Source: Desulfosporosinus sp. (GTDB taxonomy: Bacteria > Bacillota > Desulfitobacteriia > Desulfitobacteriales > Desulfitobacteriaceae). From it: 64,000 nt of DNA. The translations under genes and the position numbers were made by a program. Below the pieces are notes generated by a model. That model did not search any database, was not told the DNA's origin, and saw only the letters and a program-made list of their open reading frames with translations. The stretch lies in assembly GCA_031292055.1 (NCBI GenBank), contig JARLHV010000091.1, positions 22,783 to 86,782 of the forward strand. Direction: 5' to 3'. Each line of letters starts with the position of its first letter. Positions within the stretch are counted from its first letter, which is position 1. This document shows positions 51,078 through 59,263 of this stretch, piece after piece.

Positions 51078-52352
51078 ATGCTTATTCATGTGGTACAGAG
51101 CGGCGACACTTTGTGGGCTTTAGCCGATCATTATAGTGTGACGATTCAGCAGATCGTGGCTGCCAACGGTTTATCTGTCTTGGATACGTTAGTCATTGGC
51201 CAAGCACTTGTAATTCCTACCTCCGACCACTATCATGCTGTGGAAGAAGGAGAGAGTATTTGGCAGATCGCCAAACGCTATGGTACCACACCCGAGGCGC
51301 TCGTTCAGGCAAACCAACTCACTAATGTTGACCTTATTCAAATCGGAGCAAAACTTATTCTGCCCTCTGAGGATAGACCGTCCAAAGAAGTTAATGCTTA
51401 TTTAACGAATCTAGGCAGAGCTGGACAGAGTATGATTGAACAAGTGGGCAACGATTTAACGTACTTAAGCCCTTTCAGCTATGAGGTTAAAAATGATGGC
51501 AGTCTCAAAGGCTTAAATGATCTCCAAGTTTTAACTATTGCGCGGTCAACAAAAGTAGCGCCCCTTATGAGCATCACCAACGTTGATACCCATGGCTTTA
51601 ATTCGGAAATTGCTCATGTGATCCTTAACAACCTCTCTGTGCAGGCAATACTTATCAATAATCTTTTGAGTACATTGGCCGCAAAGGGGTACAGAGGTCT
51701 CAATGTTGACTTTGAATATGTTCCTTCTGAAGATCGGGAACGGTATAATTACTTTCTCCAGCAGCTCGTTAATCACTTGCGCCCCCAAGGCTATTTAGTT
51801 TCAAGCGCCATAGCTCCAAAACTATCATCTAAACAAAGGGGTCTCTTATATGAAGCTCATGACTACTTGATTCACGGTCAACTTCTTGATTTCGTAGTAC
51901 TTATGACTTACGAATGGGGTTGGGCCGGCGGCCCACCGATGGCCATTGCGCCACTCAACATGGTAAAGCGTGTTCTGGATTATGCTGTTACTGTCATTCC
52001 GCGCAATAAAATCATGATTGGAATAGCATTATATGCTCGTGATTGGACACTGCCTTATGTTAAGGGTGGCCCAAATGCCCGCACGTTCAGTCCTCAATAT
52101 GCAATTCAATTGGCCGCTCGTTACCACACCTCCATTCAGTACGATCAGTTATCTCAATCGCCATTTTTTAGGTATACGGACGAAAATGGTCTTAAACATG
52201 AAGTATGGTTTGAAGATGCCCGCAGCATGCAAGCTAAATTCAACCTTGTCAAAGACTATAACCTGCGTGGTATTAGTTATTGGGTCTTGCCCGCATTATT
52301 TTCACAAGTCTGGCTTGTACAAGAAACCAGCTTCGATGTAATTAGGTTATAA
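51078..52352 (+). CDS. LysM-GH18 spore peptidoglycan hydrolase (SleL/YaaH type)
   Basis: 424 aa. Seen: two LysM domains (HVVQSGDTLWALADHYSVT at 4-22 and HAVEEGESIWQIAKRYGTT at about 54-72), then a glycoside hydrolase 18 barrel with the catalytic GLNVDFEYVP near residue 214, MTYEWGWAGG and the C-terminal RGISYWVL. This is the architecture of cortical-fragment-lysing N-acetylglucosaminidases of spores (SleL, YaaH). No signal peptide, which is normal for spore-associated members. Supports a spore-forming host. Confidence 0.93.
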   Translation: MLIHVVQSGDTLWALADHYSVTIQQIVAANGLSVLDTLVIGQALVIPTSDHYHAVEEGESIWQIAKRYGTTPEALVQANQLTNVDLIQIGAKLILPSEDRPSKEVNAYLTNLGRAGQSMIEQVGNDLTYLSPFSYEVKNDGSLKGLNDLQVLTIARSTKVAPLMSITNVDTHGFNSEIAHVILNNLSVQAILINNLLSTLAAKGYRGLNVDFEYVPSEDRERYNYFLQQLVNHLRPQGYLVSSAIAPKLSSKQRGLLYEAHDYLIHGQLLDFVVLMTYEWGWAGGPPMAIAPLNMVKRVLDYAVTVIPRNKIMIGIALYARDWTLPYVKGGPNARTFSPQYAIQLAARYHTSIQYDQLSQSPFFRYTDENGLKHEVWFEDARSMQAKFNLVKDYNLRGISYWVLPALFSQVWLVQETSFDVIRL

Positions 52353-52428
52353 AGGTGTCCCTAGTGAGAGAACGTTGAGTTGTTCGTGAAAGGGCTGGGT
52401 AGTTAATAACGTATAAAGGAAGTTTCAA

Positions 52429-52462
52429 GAAAAGGCATGAACACTATTGTCCATGCCTTTTC
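52429..52462 (+). terminator. Terminator after the LysM-GH18 gene
   Basis: GAAAAGGCATG pairs with CATGCCTTTTC, an 11-bp stem; T4 lies within the right arm. Confidence 0.7.
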
Positions 52463-52523
52463 TTCACGAATTAAAAAGTGGAAGGGAGATTCCAGGGGAT
52501 AAGTAACGGTATTTAAACGAAAA

Positions 52524-53099
52524 TTATCGGACTTGCTTTAAGAGTTGAGCCATGTTTTGCCCAAGAGTTTGGAAGGTCTGGATTCCTTCAGCATCATTTT
52601 GGACATCGCCGGGATTGAGGGATAGAGTCATATTCCAATAACTTGAAGTGCAAATAATCATTTCGGCTATGCCGAAAAAGAAGTTGATAGCCGAGTAGGT
52701 AAAGGTGGATCCGGCTCTACGGACGGAAATCACCGAAGCTCCTACTTTACCCTTCAACATCGTACCGCCATTGGCCTTTGCTACAAAACCGCAACGATCG
52801 ATCAGGGCCTTTACTTCCGTACTCACATTACTGAAATAGGTGGGTGAACCAATAATGATGCCATCGGCTTCTTCCATTTTTTGAATGAACGTATTCATCT
52901 CATCGTCCTTGCGTGCACAGCGATTATCTTTAGTTTCCCAACATTTTCCACATGCCAAGCAGCCAAAGACTTTACGTCCTCCTAATTGGACGATCTCCGT
53001 CTCTACGCCTTCCTTTTCTAACTCGGCCAATACGATTTTGAGGCTTTGTGCAGTATTGCCATTAACACGCGGACTTCCATTAAATGCTACAACTTTCAT
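52524..53099 (-). CDS. Flavodoxin-family NAD(P)H-dependent FMN reductase
   Basis: 191 aa, iron-sulfur-flavoprotein-like oxidoreductase. Seen: FNGSPRVNGNT FMN-phosphate loop at the N-terminus, a CLACGKCWETKDNRC Cys-rich stretch at about 47-61, GIIIGSPTYF, and a late KGKVGASVISVRRAG. Such proteins reduce FMN, quinones or iron. Divergent from an HxlR-type regulator, which often senses electrophiles or quinones, so a stress-response reductase is likely. Confidence 0.88.
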   Translation of the reverse strand: MKVVAFNGSPRVNGNTAQSLKIVLAELEKEGVETEIVQLGGRKVFGCLACGKCWETKDNRCARKDDEMNTFIQKMEEADGIIIGSPTYFSNVSTEVKALIDRCGFVAKANGGTMLKGKVGASVISVRRAGSTFTYSAINFFFGIAEMIICTSSYWNMTLSLNPGDVQNDAEGIQTFQTLGQNMAQLLKQVR

Positions 53100-53173
53100 A
53101 TTCGATCACTCCTTAGATAGTTTAGTTTAGGTATTGTTTAATATAATAATAAACGATATAATACTCACTGACA

Positions 53174-53193
53174 AGTACGTACAATTTCGTACT
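53174..53193. promoter_or_regulatory. Candidate HxlR-type operator
   Basis: Inverted repeat AGTACG-N8-CGTACT in the spacer between the divergent reductase and HxlR genes. Position and GTAC core fit operators of this winged-helix family. Confidence 0.55.
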
Positions 53194-53233
53194 ATAGTAT
53201 CTATTTGTATACAAAGGAGTAAAAATAATTATA

Positions 53234-53608
53234 GTGCTGAGGAGTGAAACGAACGAATTGATCAAGTTTAAAAATAACGAATATCAATGTTCTATGGAAT
53301 TGACATTGGCTATTATTGGTGGAAAGTGGAAAGCACTCATACTCTGGCATCTGGGAGATAAAACCTTAAGATATAGTGAACTGAGGAAACTCTTACCCAA
53401 TGTCACGCCAAAAATGTTAACTCAACAGCTTAGAGAGCTGGAAGACACCGGATTAGTCAAAAGATTTGTGTATGCACAAATACCACCCAAAGTTGAGTAT
53501 TCTCTGACTCCTGCCGGTCAGAGTCTCTTGCCTATCTTAGATACTCTGTGTAAATGGGGACAGAATTATGCTAACGACTATGAGCAAAGCGAAGAAACTG
53601 ACTTATAG
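53234..53608 (+). CDS. HxlR-family transcriptional regulator
   Basis: 124 aa winged-helix protein: CSMELTLAIIGGKWKALILW with the redox-capable Cys near the N-terminus, LRYSELRKLLPNVTPKMLTQ, LVKRFVYAQIPPKVEYSLT and a C-terminal helix. The starting Cys and HxlR motif suggest thiol-based sensing. GTG start, with the nearest ribosome site (AAGGAG) some 14 nt upstream; the start is moderately sure. Likely controls the divergent reductase. Confidence 0.92.
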   Translation: MLRSETNELIKFKNNEYQCSMELTLAIIGGKWKALILWHLGDKTLRYSELRKLLPNVTPKMLTQQLRELEDTGLVKRFVYAQIPPKVEYSLTPAGQSLLPILDTLCKWGQNYANDYEQSEETDL

Positions 53609-53663
53609 CGCGACTGATCCCAAGAGTAAGATGGTCTGGGAGTATGTCAAATCTCTCGAGCAC

Positions 53664-53681
53664 GCGCCTGCTAAGAGGCGC
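53664..53681. terminator. Weak GC-rich hairpin after the HxlR gene
   Basis: GCGCCT/AGGCGC stem with a 6-nt loop between the convergent HxlR and ABC transporter genes. No clear T run. Confidence 0.35.
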
Positions 53682-53709
53682 TTTGCTAATGGAAAAGGCT
53701 AGTGGTTAT

Positions 53710-55446
53710 TTACTCCAAGCCTTCAAATTGCATGTTATAGTAATGAGCATATATTCCGTTGTTTTCGATCAACTGCTTGTGATTGCCTCTTTCCTGGATG
53801 CCGACATCGGTAACCACGACGATCTCATCAGAATTCTTGATTGTGCTTAATCGGTGAGCAATTACGATGGTGGTTCGGTTTTTAGAGAGCTTTTCCAGCG
53901 ATTTTTGAATGTATTGTTCACTTTCATTATCAAGAGCTGAAGTAGCCTCGTCTAAGATTAAGATCGCAGGATTCTTCAGAAACACCCTGGCGATCGACAG
54001 GCGCTGCTTTTGACCGCCGGAAAGCCTGACACCCCGTTCCCCGACGTAGGTGTCGTAGCCCTGATCCAGAGACATAATAAACTCATGAATATTGGCATTT
54101 TGAGCAGCTTCTATGATTTCGGCATCCGTAGCGTTCTCTTTACCGTACGCTATATTCTTTTTAATTGAGCCGTCAAACAGATAGACATCCTGTTGTACAA
54201 TGCCGATTGTGTTTCGTAAAGACTCCAGGGTTATATCCCGGATATCCTGACCATCGATGGTGATCGCTCCGGCGGTTACGTCATAAAATCTCGGCAGGAG
54301 AGAACACAAGGTCGTTTTTCCCCCTCCAGACGGTCCGACCAAGGCAATCGTTTTCCCTGCTTTGATCGTCAAGTTAACATGATCTAGAACACTGTAATCA
54401 TCATTATAGCGAAACGATACTCCTGTATATTCAATCTCTCCGACAACATTAGTAAGAGGTTTGGCCCCGGCTTTGTCTACGATATCCGGCAAAGTTTCAA
54501 TAACTTCCAGAAATCGTTTAAAGCCAGCGTACCCTTTTTGAAACTGTTCTGTAAAGTTAATCAGCACATCAATCGGATTGATAAAAATGTTAATGTATAG
54601 AACATAAATTGCCAGCTCGGTGATTTTTAACGAGCCTTCGGCGATAAATACTCCTCCGGAAATAATGACCACAACATAAAGGAGTCCTTCAAAAAACGAG
54701 TTCCAAGCGAAAAAATTACCCATGGTTTTGTAGGTTTCTATTTTAGATAATAAGAACGCGTGATTGCTTATGCTAAATTTTTCACTTTCCACGTCCTCAT
54801 TAGCAAAGGACTTAACTACTCTAATTCCAGAGAGACTATCCTGTACGCTGGAATTTACGGTGGCGATCTTGACACGGTTATCGGTAAAGATGGGTGCCAT
54901 TTTAATATTTTTATAAACGGTGAAGAGCACCATGATGAGGGTGACTAACAACAAAATTAAGGTCATTGGGACATTGATCATCATTAAAAGGATAAAGGAG
55001 CCAACAATTTTCAGCACGGAGATAAAGAGGTTTTCTGGCCCGTGATGAGCCAGCTCAGATATATCAAACAAGTCGGCGACTAGTTTGGACATCATTTCCC
55101 CGGTGTTGTTTTTGTCATAATACGAAAAAGATAACTTCTGATAATGATTGAACAGATCGTTCCTCATATCGGTTTCCATGCGAGCGCCCATAATGTGTCC
55201 CCATGAAGTAATGAAATACTGGCAGAAATACTTAATGACATACATAGCTAACAGAGCTAGGCCGACAAAAACCAATGCATGCAAAATTATCCCCTTAGCT
55301 TGGGTAAACAGATTGTTGGCAAGATAACTCAGGATTTGAGGAAAGGCCAGATCAATGATGGAAACGAGTACGGCACAAAACATGTCCATGTAAAAAATGA
55401 ATTTGTAGGGTTGATAATATTTAATAAATTTTTGGTAGATATTCAT
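53710..55446 (-). CDS. ABC exporter, fused membrane and ATPase domains
   Basis: 578 aa half-transporter that works as a homodimer (or with an unlinked partner). Seen: six membrane helices in the first 320 residues, then Walker A GPSGGGKTT near 372, Q-loop IVQQDVYLFDGSI, signature LSGGQKQRLSIAR and Walker B ILILDEATSALD. It resembles the MsbA/LmrA multidrug or lipid exporter group. A single gene; substrate unknown. Confidence 0.93.
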   Translation of the reverse strand: MNIYQKFIKYYQPYKFIFYMDMFCAVLVSIIDLAFPQILSYLANNLFTQAKGIILHALVFVGLALLAMYVIKYFCQYFITSWGHIMGARMETDMRNDLFNHYQKLSFSYYDKNNTGEMMSKLVADLFDISELAHHGPENLFISVLKIVGSFILLMMINVPMTLILLLVTLIMVLFTVYKNIKMAPIFTDNRVKIATVNSSVQDSLSGIRVVKSFANEDVESEKFSISNHAFLLSKIETYKTMGNFFAWNSFFEGLLYVVVIISGGVFIAEGSLKITELAIYVLYINIFINPIDVLINFTEQFQKGYAGFKRFLEVIETLPDIVDKAGAKPLTNVVGEIEYTGVSFRYNDDYSVLDHVNLTIKAGKTIALVGPSGGGKTTLCSLLPRFYDVTAGAITIDGQDIRDITLESLRNTIGIVQQDVYLFDGSIKKNIAYGKENATDAEIIEAAQNANIHEFIMSLDQGYDTYVGERGVRLSGGQKQRLSIARVFLKNPAILILDEATSALDNESEQYIQKSLEKLSKNRTTIVIAHRLSTIKNSDEIVVVTDVGIQERGNHKQLIENNGIYAHYYNMQFEGLE

Positions 55447-55497
55447 GAATGTGATAGGGTCTCCTCTCAGAGTTTTGTCTTCATTGTAACAATTGAA

Positions 55498-55683
55498 ATG
55501 AAAATTGTCATGTTTTTATACGTGTTTGGTTTATATAGTCCTACAGCGGTGATCATACGCGAACCAGAGAAACTGCGCAAGCCTTTGGCGAAACAGGGTA
55601 TTTACCCCTTACCTGGAATTATGGATGGAGAGGAAATCGCGGGACGCAAGAGAAACAAGAAAAAATATCATGATTTACGCTAA
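55498..55683 (+). CDS. Possible 61-aa protein, weak
   Basis: A frame from ATG 55498 to 55683 reads MKIVMFLYVFGLYSPTAVII with a basic tail (KRNKKKYHDLR). No ribosome site is evident and it abuts the divergent ABC gene. Protein-like in composition and followed by a strong terminator, but no family is recognised. Confidence 0.3.
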   Translation: MKIVMFLYVFGLYSPTAVIIREPEKLRKPLAKQGIYPLPGIMDGEEIAGRKRNKKKYHDLR

Positions 55684-55692
55684 CAAAAACAG

Positions 55693-55739
55693 AAACCCTT
55701 CTGAAGTAGAATGAGATTATATCTACTTTAGAAGGGTTT
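55693..55739. terminator. Bidirectional terminator
   Basis: 18-bp stem (AAACCCTTCTGAAGTAGA with its complement, one G-U), T4 on the plus strand. Serves the minus-strand DsrK-like gene and any plus-strand transcript. Confidence 0.85.
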
Positions 55740-55803
55740 TATTTTAGGGAAGGGCCATCTAAAATTTGGCAAGTTTGCATTCTTTTAATCTTATCGCAGC
55801 GTA

Positions 55804-57420
55804 CTATTCCTCTAAAAATTCCAGAAAAGGTTTTTTCATACTCACAAGTGCATTAACCATAAGCTCTACTAAACCACCATACTGGACATTAAATTTGGTC
55901 GTGGCCTCGTAAAACTCTAAAATGTCTCGAATAGCGCCTTTACAATTAGAACAAGGCGCGCAGACATATTTAGGTAGGCTGGTATTATTCATGGTATCCT
56001 GAAAAGCTCCCAGGATTTGGTTGAACTTCATGCGGGAACTGACTTTATTCCTCCATTCACTAAAATTAAGGGAATTTGTAATGGCGAACCCACCACCGCC
56101 ACCACAGCAGTAGTTGTCTACTCCATGTGGGGTCATTTCCCTAAACTGAGGGCAAATTGCTTTTAAGACATTACGTTGCGGTTCAACAATTCCCATTCCT
56201 CGAACATAGTTACAGGGATCATGAAGCGTCACAGGGAATTTATTTCGACTAGGGTCAAACTTTAAACGTTTACTTTCGACCATATCCCAAAGAAGTGGCA
56301 GACAGCTTTCGACCGGAATCTTAGCATTGCCATAGGTCATACGATCGCCTACAATCATCGAAGCCTTATGGGCATGCCCACACTCCGCGATGACTATGCG
56401 GTTGACTCCTAATTCCTGGGCTACTTTCATTTGCAACAAAGCGAGCGATTTTGCCTGGAAATCATCATACCAGATGCCATAGTTTACATTGTCATAGCCT
56501 GCAATTTCACTACTAAGGGTCCAATTTAAACCTGCTGCTTCGAACAGAATGGCAAAAGCGATGGGGTTTTCTGGCCAGGCCATATACTCTCCTGCATTAT
56601 GTATCAGCAGGATATCGGCACCTTTTTTGTCCATTGGAAATTTGATTTTCAAGCCATACTTCTCTTCGATATCTTCTTCTAAAAACTCAATCGTATCTAA
56701 GAAAGCAGGTTTGGTAACTCCTGTAGACGAGCCAGTTTTCATCTGAAGCACGGTACCTTTGGTATGCAGAGGAAGTGGAGCTATGCCTAACTCTTGGCTG
56801 AAAACCTTACGAATCTCTTTCGTGAGAATAGCGTTATCTAAGCCCAATGGGCAGGTCTGAGCACAACGACGACAAAGATTACAGCGATAGGCTAATTCTC
56901 CAAGACGGGCAATCGTTTCCCAGTTCACATCAATATCTGCTCCGACAAAACCGCCTAACAGCCTTCCACTTTTGGTAAAATACTTCTTGACAATTTTCCG
57001 AAGAACTTCAGAACGAAAAATGGGACGGTATAACTCGTTTTTGCCGGACGCTTCGTAGATATGACAAGCCGTTGAACACGTATCACATTTGGCACAATAT
57101 TCAAATGATAATAAGAGCGGTTCGAGTATTCCGTTATTGCCATCAGAAAAGATCTTTGCTAAACCCGTGAGGAATTTCCGTACAAATTCATTTTCTTCCT
57201 CTTTAGTTTTGGGGCGGGTTAAAGTATCGAGACCAACGTAGCCATCTAAAGTAGTACAAAATTTCTCTTTCCACGCAGGCTTAGGGTCCGTTAAAGGGGG
57301 TTCCATTCCGGGTTTATCGTAGGGTGGAAATAATGTCATCAGCTGTTCAGGTTTGAGTTTGATCAATTGCTCATCCGAGCGTCCCATATCTCTTGGACGT
57401 AAATCTTTTTGATTTATCAT
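55804..57420 (-). CDS. dsrK: DsrK/HdrD-like iron-sulfur protein
   Basis: 538 aa. Seen: two ferredoxin-type motifs, CAKCDTCSTAC near 108 and CNLCRRCAQTCP near 178, then a CCG domain with HDPCNYVRG, CCGGGGG and CAPCSNCK, the heterodisulfide-reductase-type non-cubane cluster site. Length and arrangement match DsrK, the catalytic-like subunit of the DsrMKJOP membrane complex of sulfate reducers, which exchanges electrons with DsrC trisulfide. No dsrM or dsrC is nearby, so an Hdr-like paralogue is possible. Divergent from rubrerythrin, with a consensus promoter and palindromes between. Confidence 0.78.
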   Translation of the reverse strand: MINQKDLRPRDMGRSDEQLIKLKPEQLMTLFPPYDKPGMEPPLTDPKPAWKEKFCTTLDGYVGLDTLTRPKTKEEENEFVRKFLTGLAKIFSDGNNGILEPLLLSFEYCAKCDTCSTACHIYEASGKNELYRPIFRSEVLRKIVKKYFTKSGRLLGGFVGADIDVNWETIARLGELAYRCNLCRRCAQTCPLGLDNAILTKEIRKVFSQELGIAPLPLHTKGTVLQMKTGSSTGVTKPAFLDTIEFLEEDIEEKYGLKIKFPMDKKGADILLIHNAGEYMAWPENPIAFAILFEAAGLNWTLSSEIAGYDNVNYGIWYDDFQAKSLALLQMKVAQELGVNRIVIAECGHAHKASMIVGDRMTYGNAKIPVESCLPLLWDMVESKRLKFDPSRNKFPVTLHDPCNYVRGMGIVEPQRNVLKAICPQFREMTPHGVDNYCCGGGGGFAITNSLNFSEWRNKVSSRMKFNQILGAFQDTMNNTSLPKYVCAPCSNCKGAIRDILEFYEATTKFNVQYGGLVELMVNALVSMKKPFLEFLEE

Positions 57421-57531
57421 ATCTCAGCTCTCCTCTTTCCATAAAGTTAACTCGCAAAACTCGTAGTTATTCCATGGTGCGTCGGTTGCCTCATTATGAA
57501 AGAAATAAAAGATCATTTAAGAGAAAAAAAT

Positions 57532-57547
57532 ATAACCATATGGTTAT
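57532..57547. promoter_or_regulatory. 16-bp perfect palindrome, candidate operator
   Basis: ATAACCATATGGTTAT, downstream of the predicted transcript start of the DsrK-like gene. A dimeric regulator site is likely; the regulator is unknown. Confidence 0.55.
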
Positions 57548-57550
57548 TGG

Positions 57551-57591
57551 CATATGTCCTTTTTAAAATTATACTCTATTTAGGACATATG
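57551..57591. promoter_or_regulatory. Inverted repeat overlapping the DsrK-like promoter
   Basis: CATATGTCC (57551-57559) and GGACATATG (57583-57591) flank and overlap the promoter at 57568-57595. Its position suggests a repressor site. Confidence 0.55.
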
Positions 57592-57595
57592 TCAA
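57568..57595 (-). promoter_or_regulatory. Consensus sigma-A promoter of the DsrK-like gene
   Basis: On the minus strand TTGACA, 16-bp spacer, TATAAT, both hexamers perfect; start predicted near 57560. The leader is about 140 nt. Confidence 0.8.
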
Positions 57596-57853
57596 TTATA
57601 ATTTAACAAGACAATCAATTTGACAATCAGCGATTTACCTATGTTCACATCGAGTAAAATAGAGAGAATCGAAATGACTCTTATTTTAAATTCATATTGT
57701 TAACATTAGTCTATAACGTTTCTTTTGTGGTATATTATGTTTATCAATGATTTATTCATAATGCAGTACTGAAGAGCTGGGACTAATTGAGCCCAACGAT
57801 GATTAGACCCTGCATAAATGATTAGATCAAAAATTATAGGGGAGGGAACTTTT

Positions 57854-58348
57854 ATGAATGACCAAAAAACATTGGAGAATTTAATGGCAGCTTTTGCTGG
57901 AGAATCACAGGCTAATCGAAAATATATTGCTTACTCAAAAAAAGCTGAAGCAGATGGTAAAAAGAACGCGGCAAAGCTTTTCAAAGCAGCTGCAGATGCC
58001 GAAACTATTCATGCCCTAAAACATTTCGAGGTTGCAGGTAAGATTAAGTCAACTGTTGAAAATTTAAACGATGCAGTAACTGGAGAAAATCATGAATATC
58101 AAAGCATGTATCCGGAATTTTTAAAAGCGGCTCAAGAAGAAGGAAATCAAGCTGCAGTGAGCACTTTTACATATGCCTTAAAGGCTGAAGAGGTTCATGC
58201 AAGACTCTATAAAGAAGCATTAGATAATCTCGATCAGGAAGAAGAAATCTTTTATTATCTTTGTCCTATTTGTGGAAATATTGAGAAAGTAGTGCCTGGA
58301 AAATGCTTTATTTGCGGTACTTCAGGAACAAAATTCGTAAAGTATTAA
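57854..58348 (+). CDS. rbr: Rubrerythrin
   Basis: Di-iron peroxide reductase of anaerobes. Seen: 164 aa; four-helix domain with AAFAGESQANRKYIAYS, the di-iron ligands in 'ETIHALKH' and 'EVHARLYKEAL', and a C-terminal rubredoxin-like knuckle CPICG ... CFICG. The frame opens at 57818, but GGGGAGGG lies just before ATG 57854, the natural start. Its own promoter must be in 57600-57830. Oxidative-stress role, matching cytochrome bd elsewhere in the window. Confidence 0.95.
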   Translation: MNDQKTLENLMAAFAGESQANRKYIAYSKKAEADGKKNAAKLFKAAADAETIHALKHFEVAGKIKSTVENLNDAVTGENHEYQSMYPEFLKAAQEEGNQAAVSTFTYALKAEEVHARLYKEALDNLDQEEEIFYYLCPICGNIEKVVPGKCFICGTSGTKFVKY

Positions 58349-58382
58349 AAATTAGCCTCAATCGAAGAAATGATCATACTCT

Positions 58383-58412
58383 AATCCTCATCTATTTAAC
58401 TAGGTGGGGATT
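58383..58412 (+). terminator. Terminator of rubrerythrin
   Basis: AATCCTCATCT pairs with AGGTGGGGATT using two G-U pairs, followed by ATTTAT. Confidence 0.6.
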
Positions 58413-58426
58413 ATTTATCAATAATG

Positions 58427-58479
58427 CCTGAATGATTTCAAGTGCTGCCAAAAAGTTGGAGCACTTGAAATCATTCAGG
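58427..58479. terminator. 20-bp perfect hairpin between convergent genes
   Basis: Arms at 58427-58446 and 58460-58479 are exact reverse complements around a 13-nt loop. It lies 20 bp beyond the stop of the minus-strand repair gene and probably ends it. Confidence 0.8.
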
Positions 58480-58498
58480 TTTAAGACTTGGCTATCGT

Positions 58499-59263
58499 TC
58501 ATTTTATGGATGAGCGGACAATACATTCCGTCAGTTGCCCCCAATAGCGCTTGGGCATTAGAGCCATACGACAGCGTGGGTTATTTCTACCTTCAATGGC
58601 AATCGTTTTACAGAATTGCCTCCATAATCGGCGGTACTCAGCTTCAGTACCATCAACTTCTGGCAACGTTAGCTCCTCGACAAACATTAGCTCCGCTTTT
58701 TGTGACTGGTAGATTAAGGCCATACCGTGGGTTTTATCATAAATCATAAACTCTTCGCTACGGAAGCGGTCACAAAAATGCATTGCTATAAGGGGCAGCA
58801 CAAAGTTGTTGGGTTCTATCACTGCTACAAGCACCTCGCCATAAACAGAAAAGCGAGCAAATCCTTTGAACTTATGGCTTTCTGACGTCAAGTAACGCAC
58901 TGCTTTTTGGAGAGAACAAACCGTAGCATCTGTGAGCATCGTCATAACTTTGTTCCCATAGTTAAATCCCAAACGCAGGAAATGATAAATTAATAACTCT
59001 TTGTGTGGAGCACAGGTTAAAAAACCGAGTTTGACTAATTCCTGTGCTGAGGGCGAAATCTTCACAGGAATCGAGTTAAAAACTCTGTCTGCTTTATGTT
59101 TGTCCGACTCAATCCATTTCTCTGTATCAAAAAGGCTCTGCTGGACACCTGGGGGTCGGATGACGCTGGGAATCTCCTTTTGCGTGTAGCTTTCGAAAAC
59201 GCAACACATCAAGCCCTCAAAACTACCATCATAAGCGTAGATTAAATCTGTCCTGTCAGGCAT
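58499..59263 (-). CDS. TIGR03915-type putative DNA-repair protein
   Basis: 254 aa protein, recognised by LIYAYDGSFEGLMCCVFESY at the start, with PDVDGTEAEYRRLWRQF-like and RNNPRCRMALMPKRYW segments near the end. The family always pairs with a radical-SAM partner and is thought to act in DNA repair or modification; the mechanism is unproved. Overlaps its partner by 22 nt. Confidence 0.85.
   Translation of the reverse strand: MPDRTDLIYAYDGSFEGLMCCVFESYTQKEIPSVIRPPGVQQSLFDTEKWIESDKHKADRVFNSIPVKISPSAQELVKLGFLTCAPHKELLIYHFLRLGFNYGNKVMTMLTDATVCSLQKAVRYLTSESHKFKGFARFSVYGEVLVAVIEPNNFVLPLIAMHFCDRFRSEEFMIYDKTHGMALIYQSQKAELMFVEELTLPEVDGTEAEYRRLWRQFCKTIAIEGRNNPRCRMALMPKRYWGQLTECIVRSSIK

Noticed and set aside
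55279..55497. Upstream part of the 134-codon frame over the ABC exporter start
   Set aside because: Antisense shadow of the exporter; only the tail from 55498 is conceivably real.
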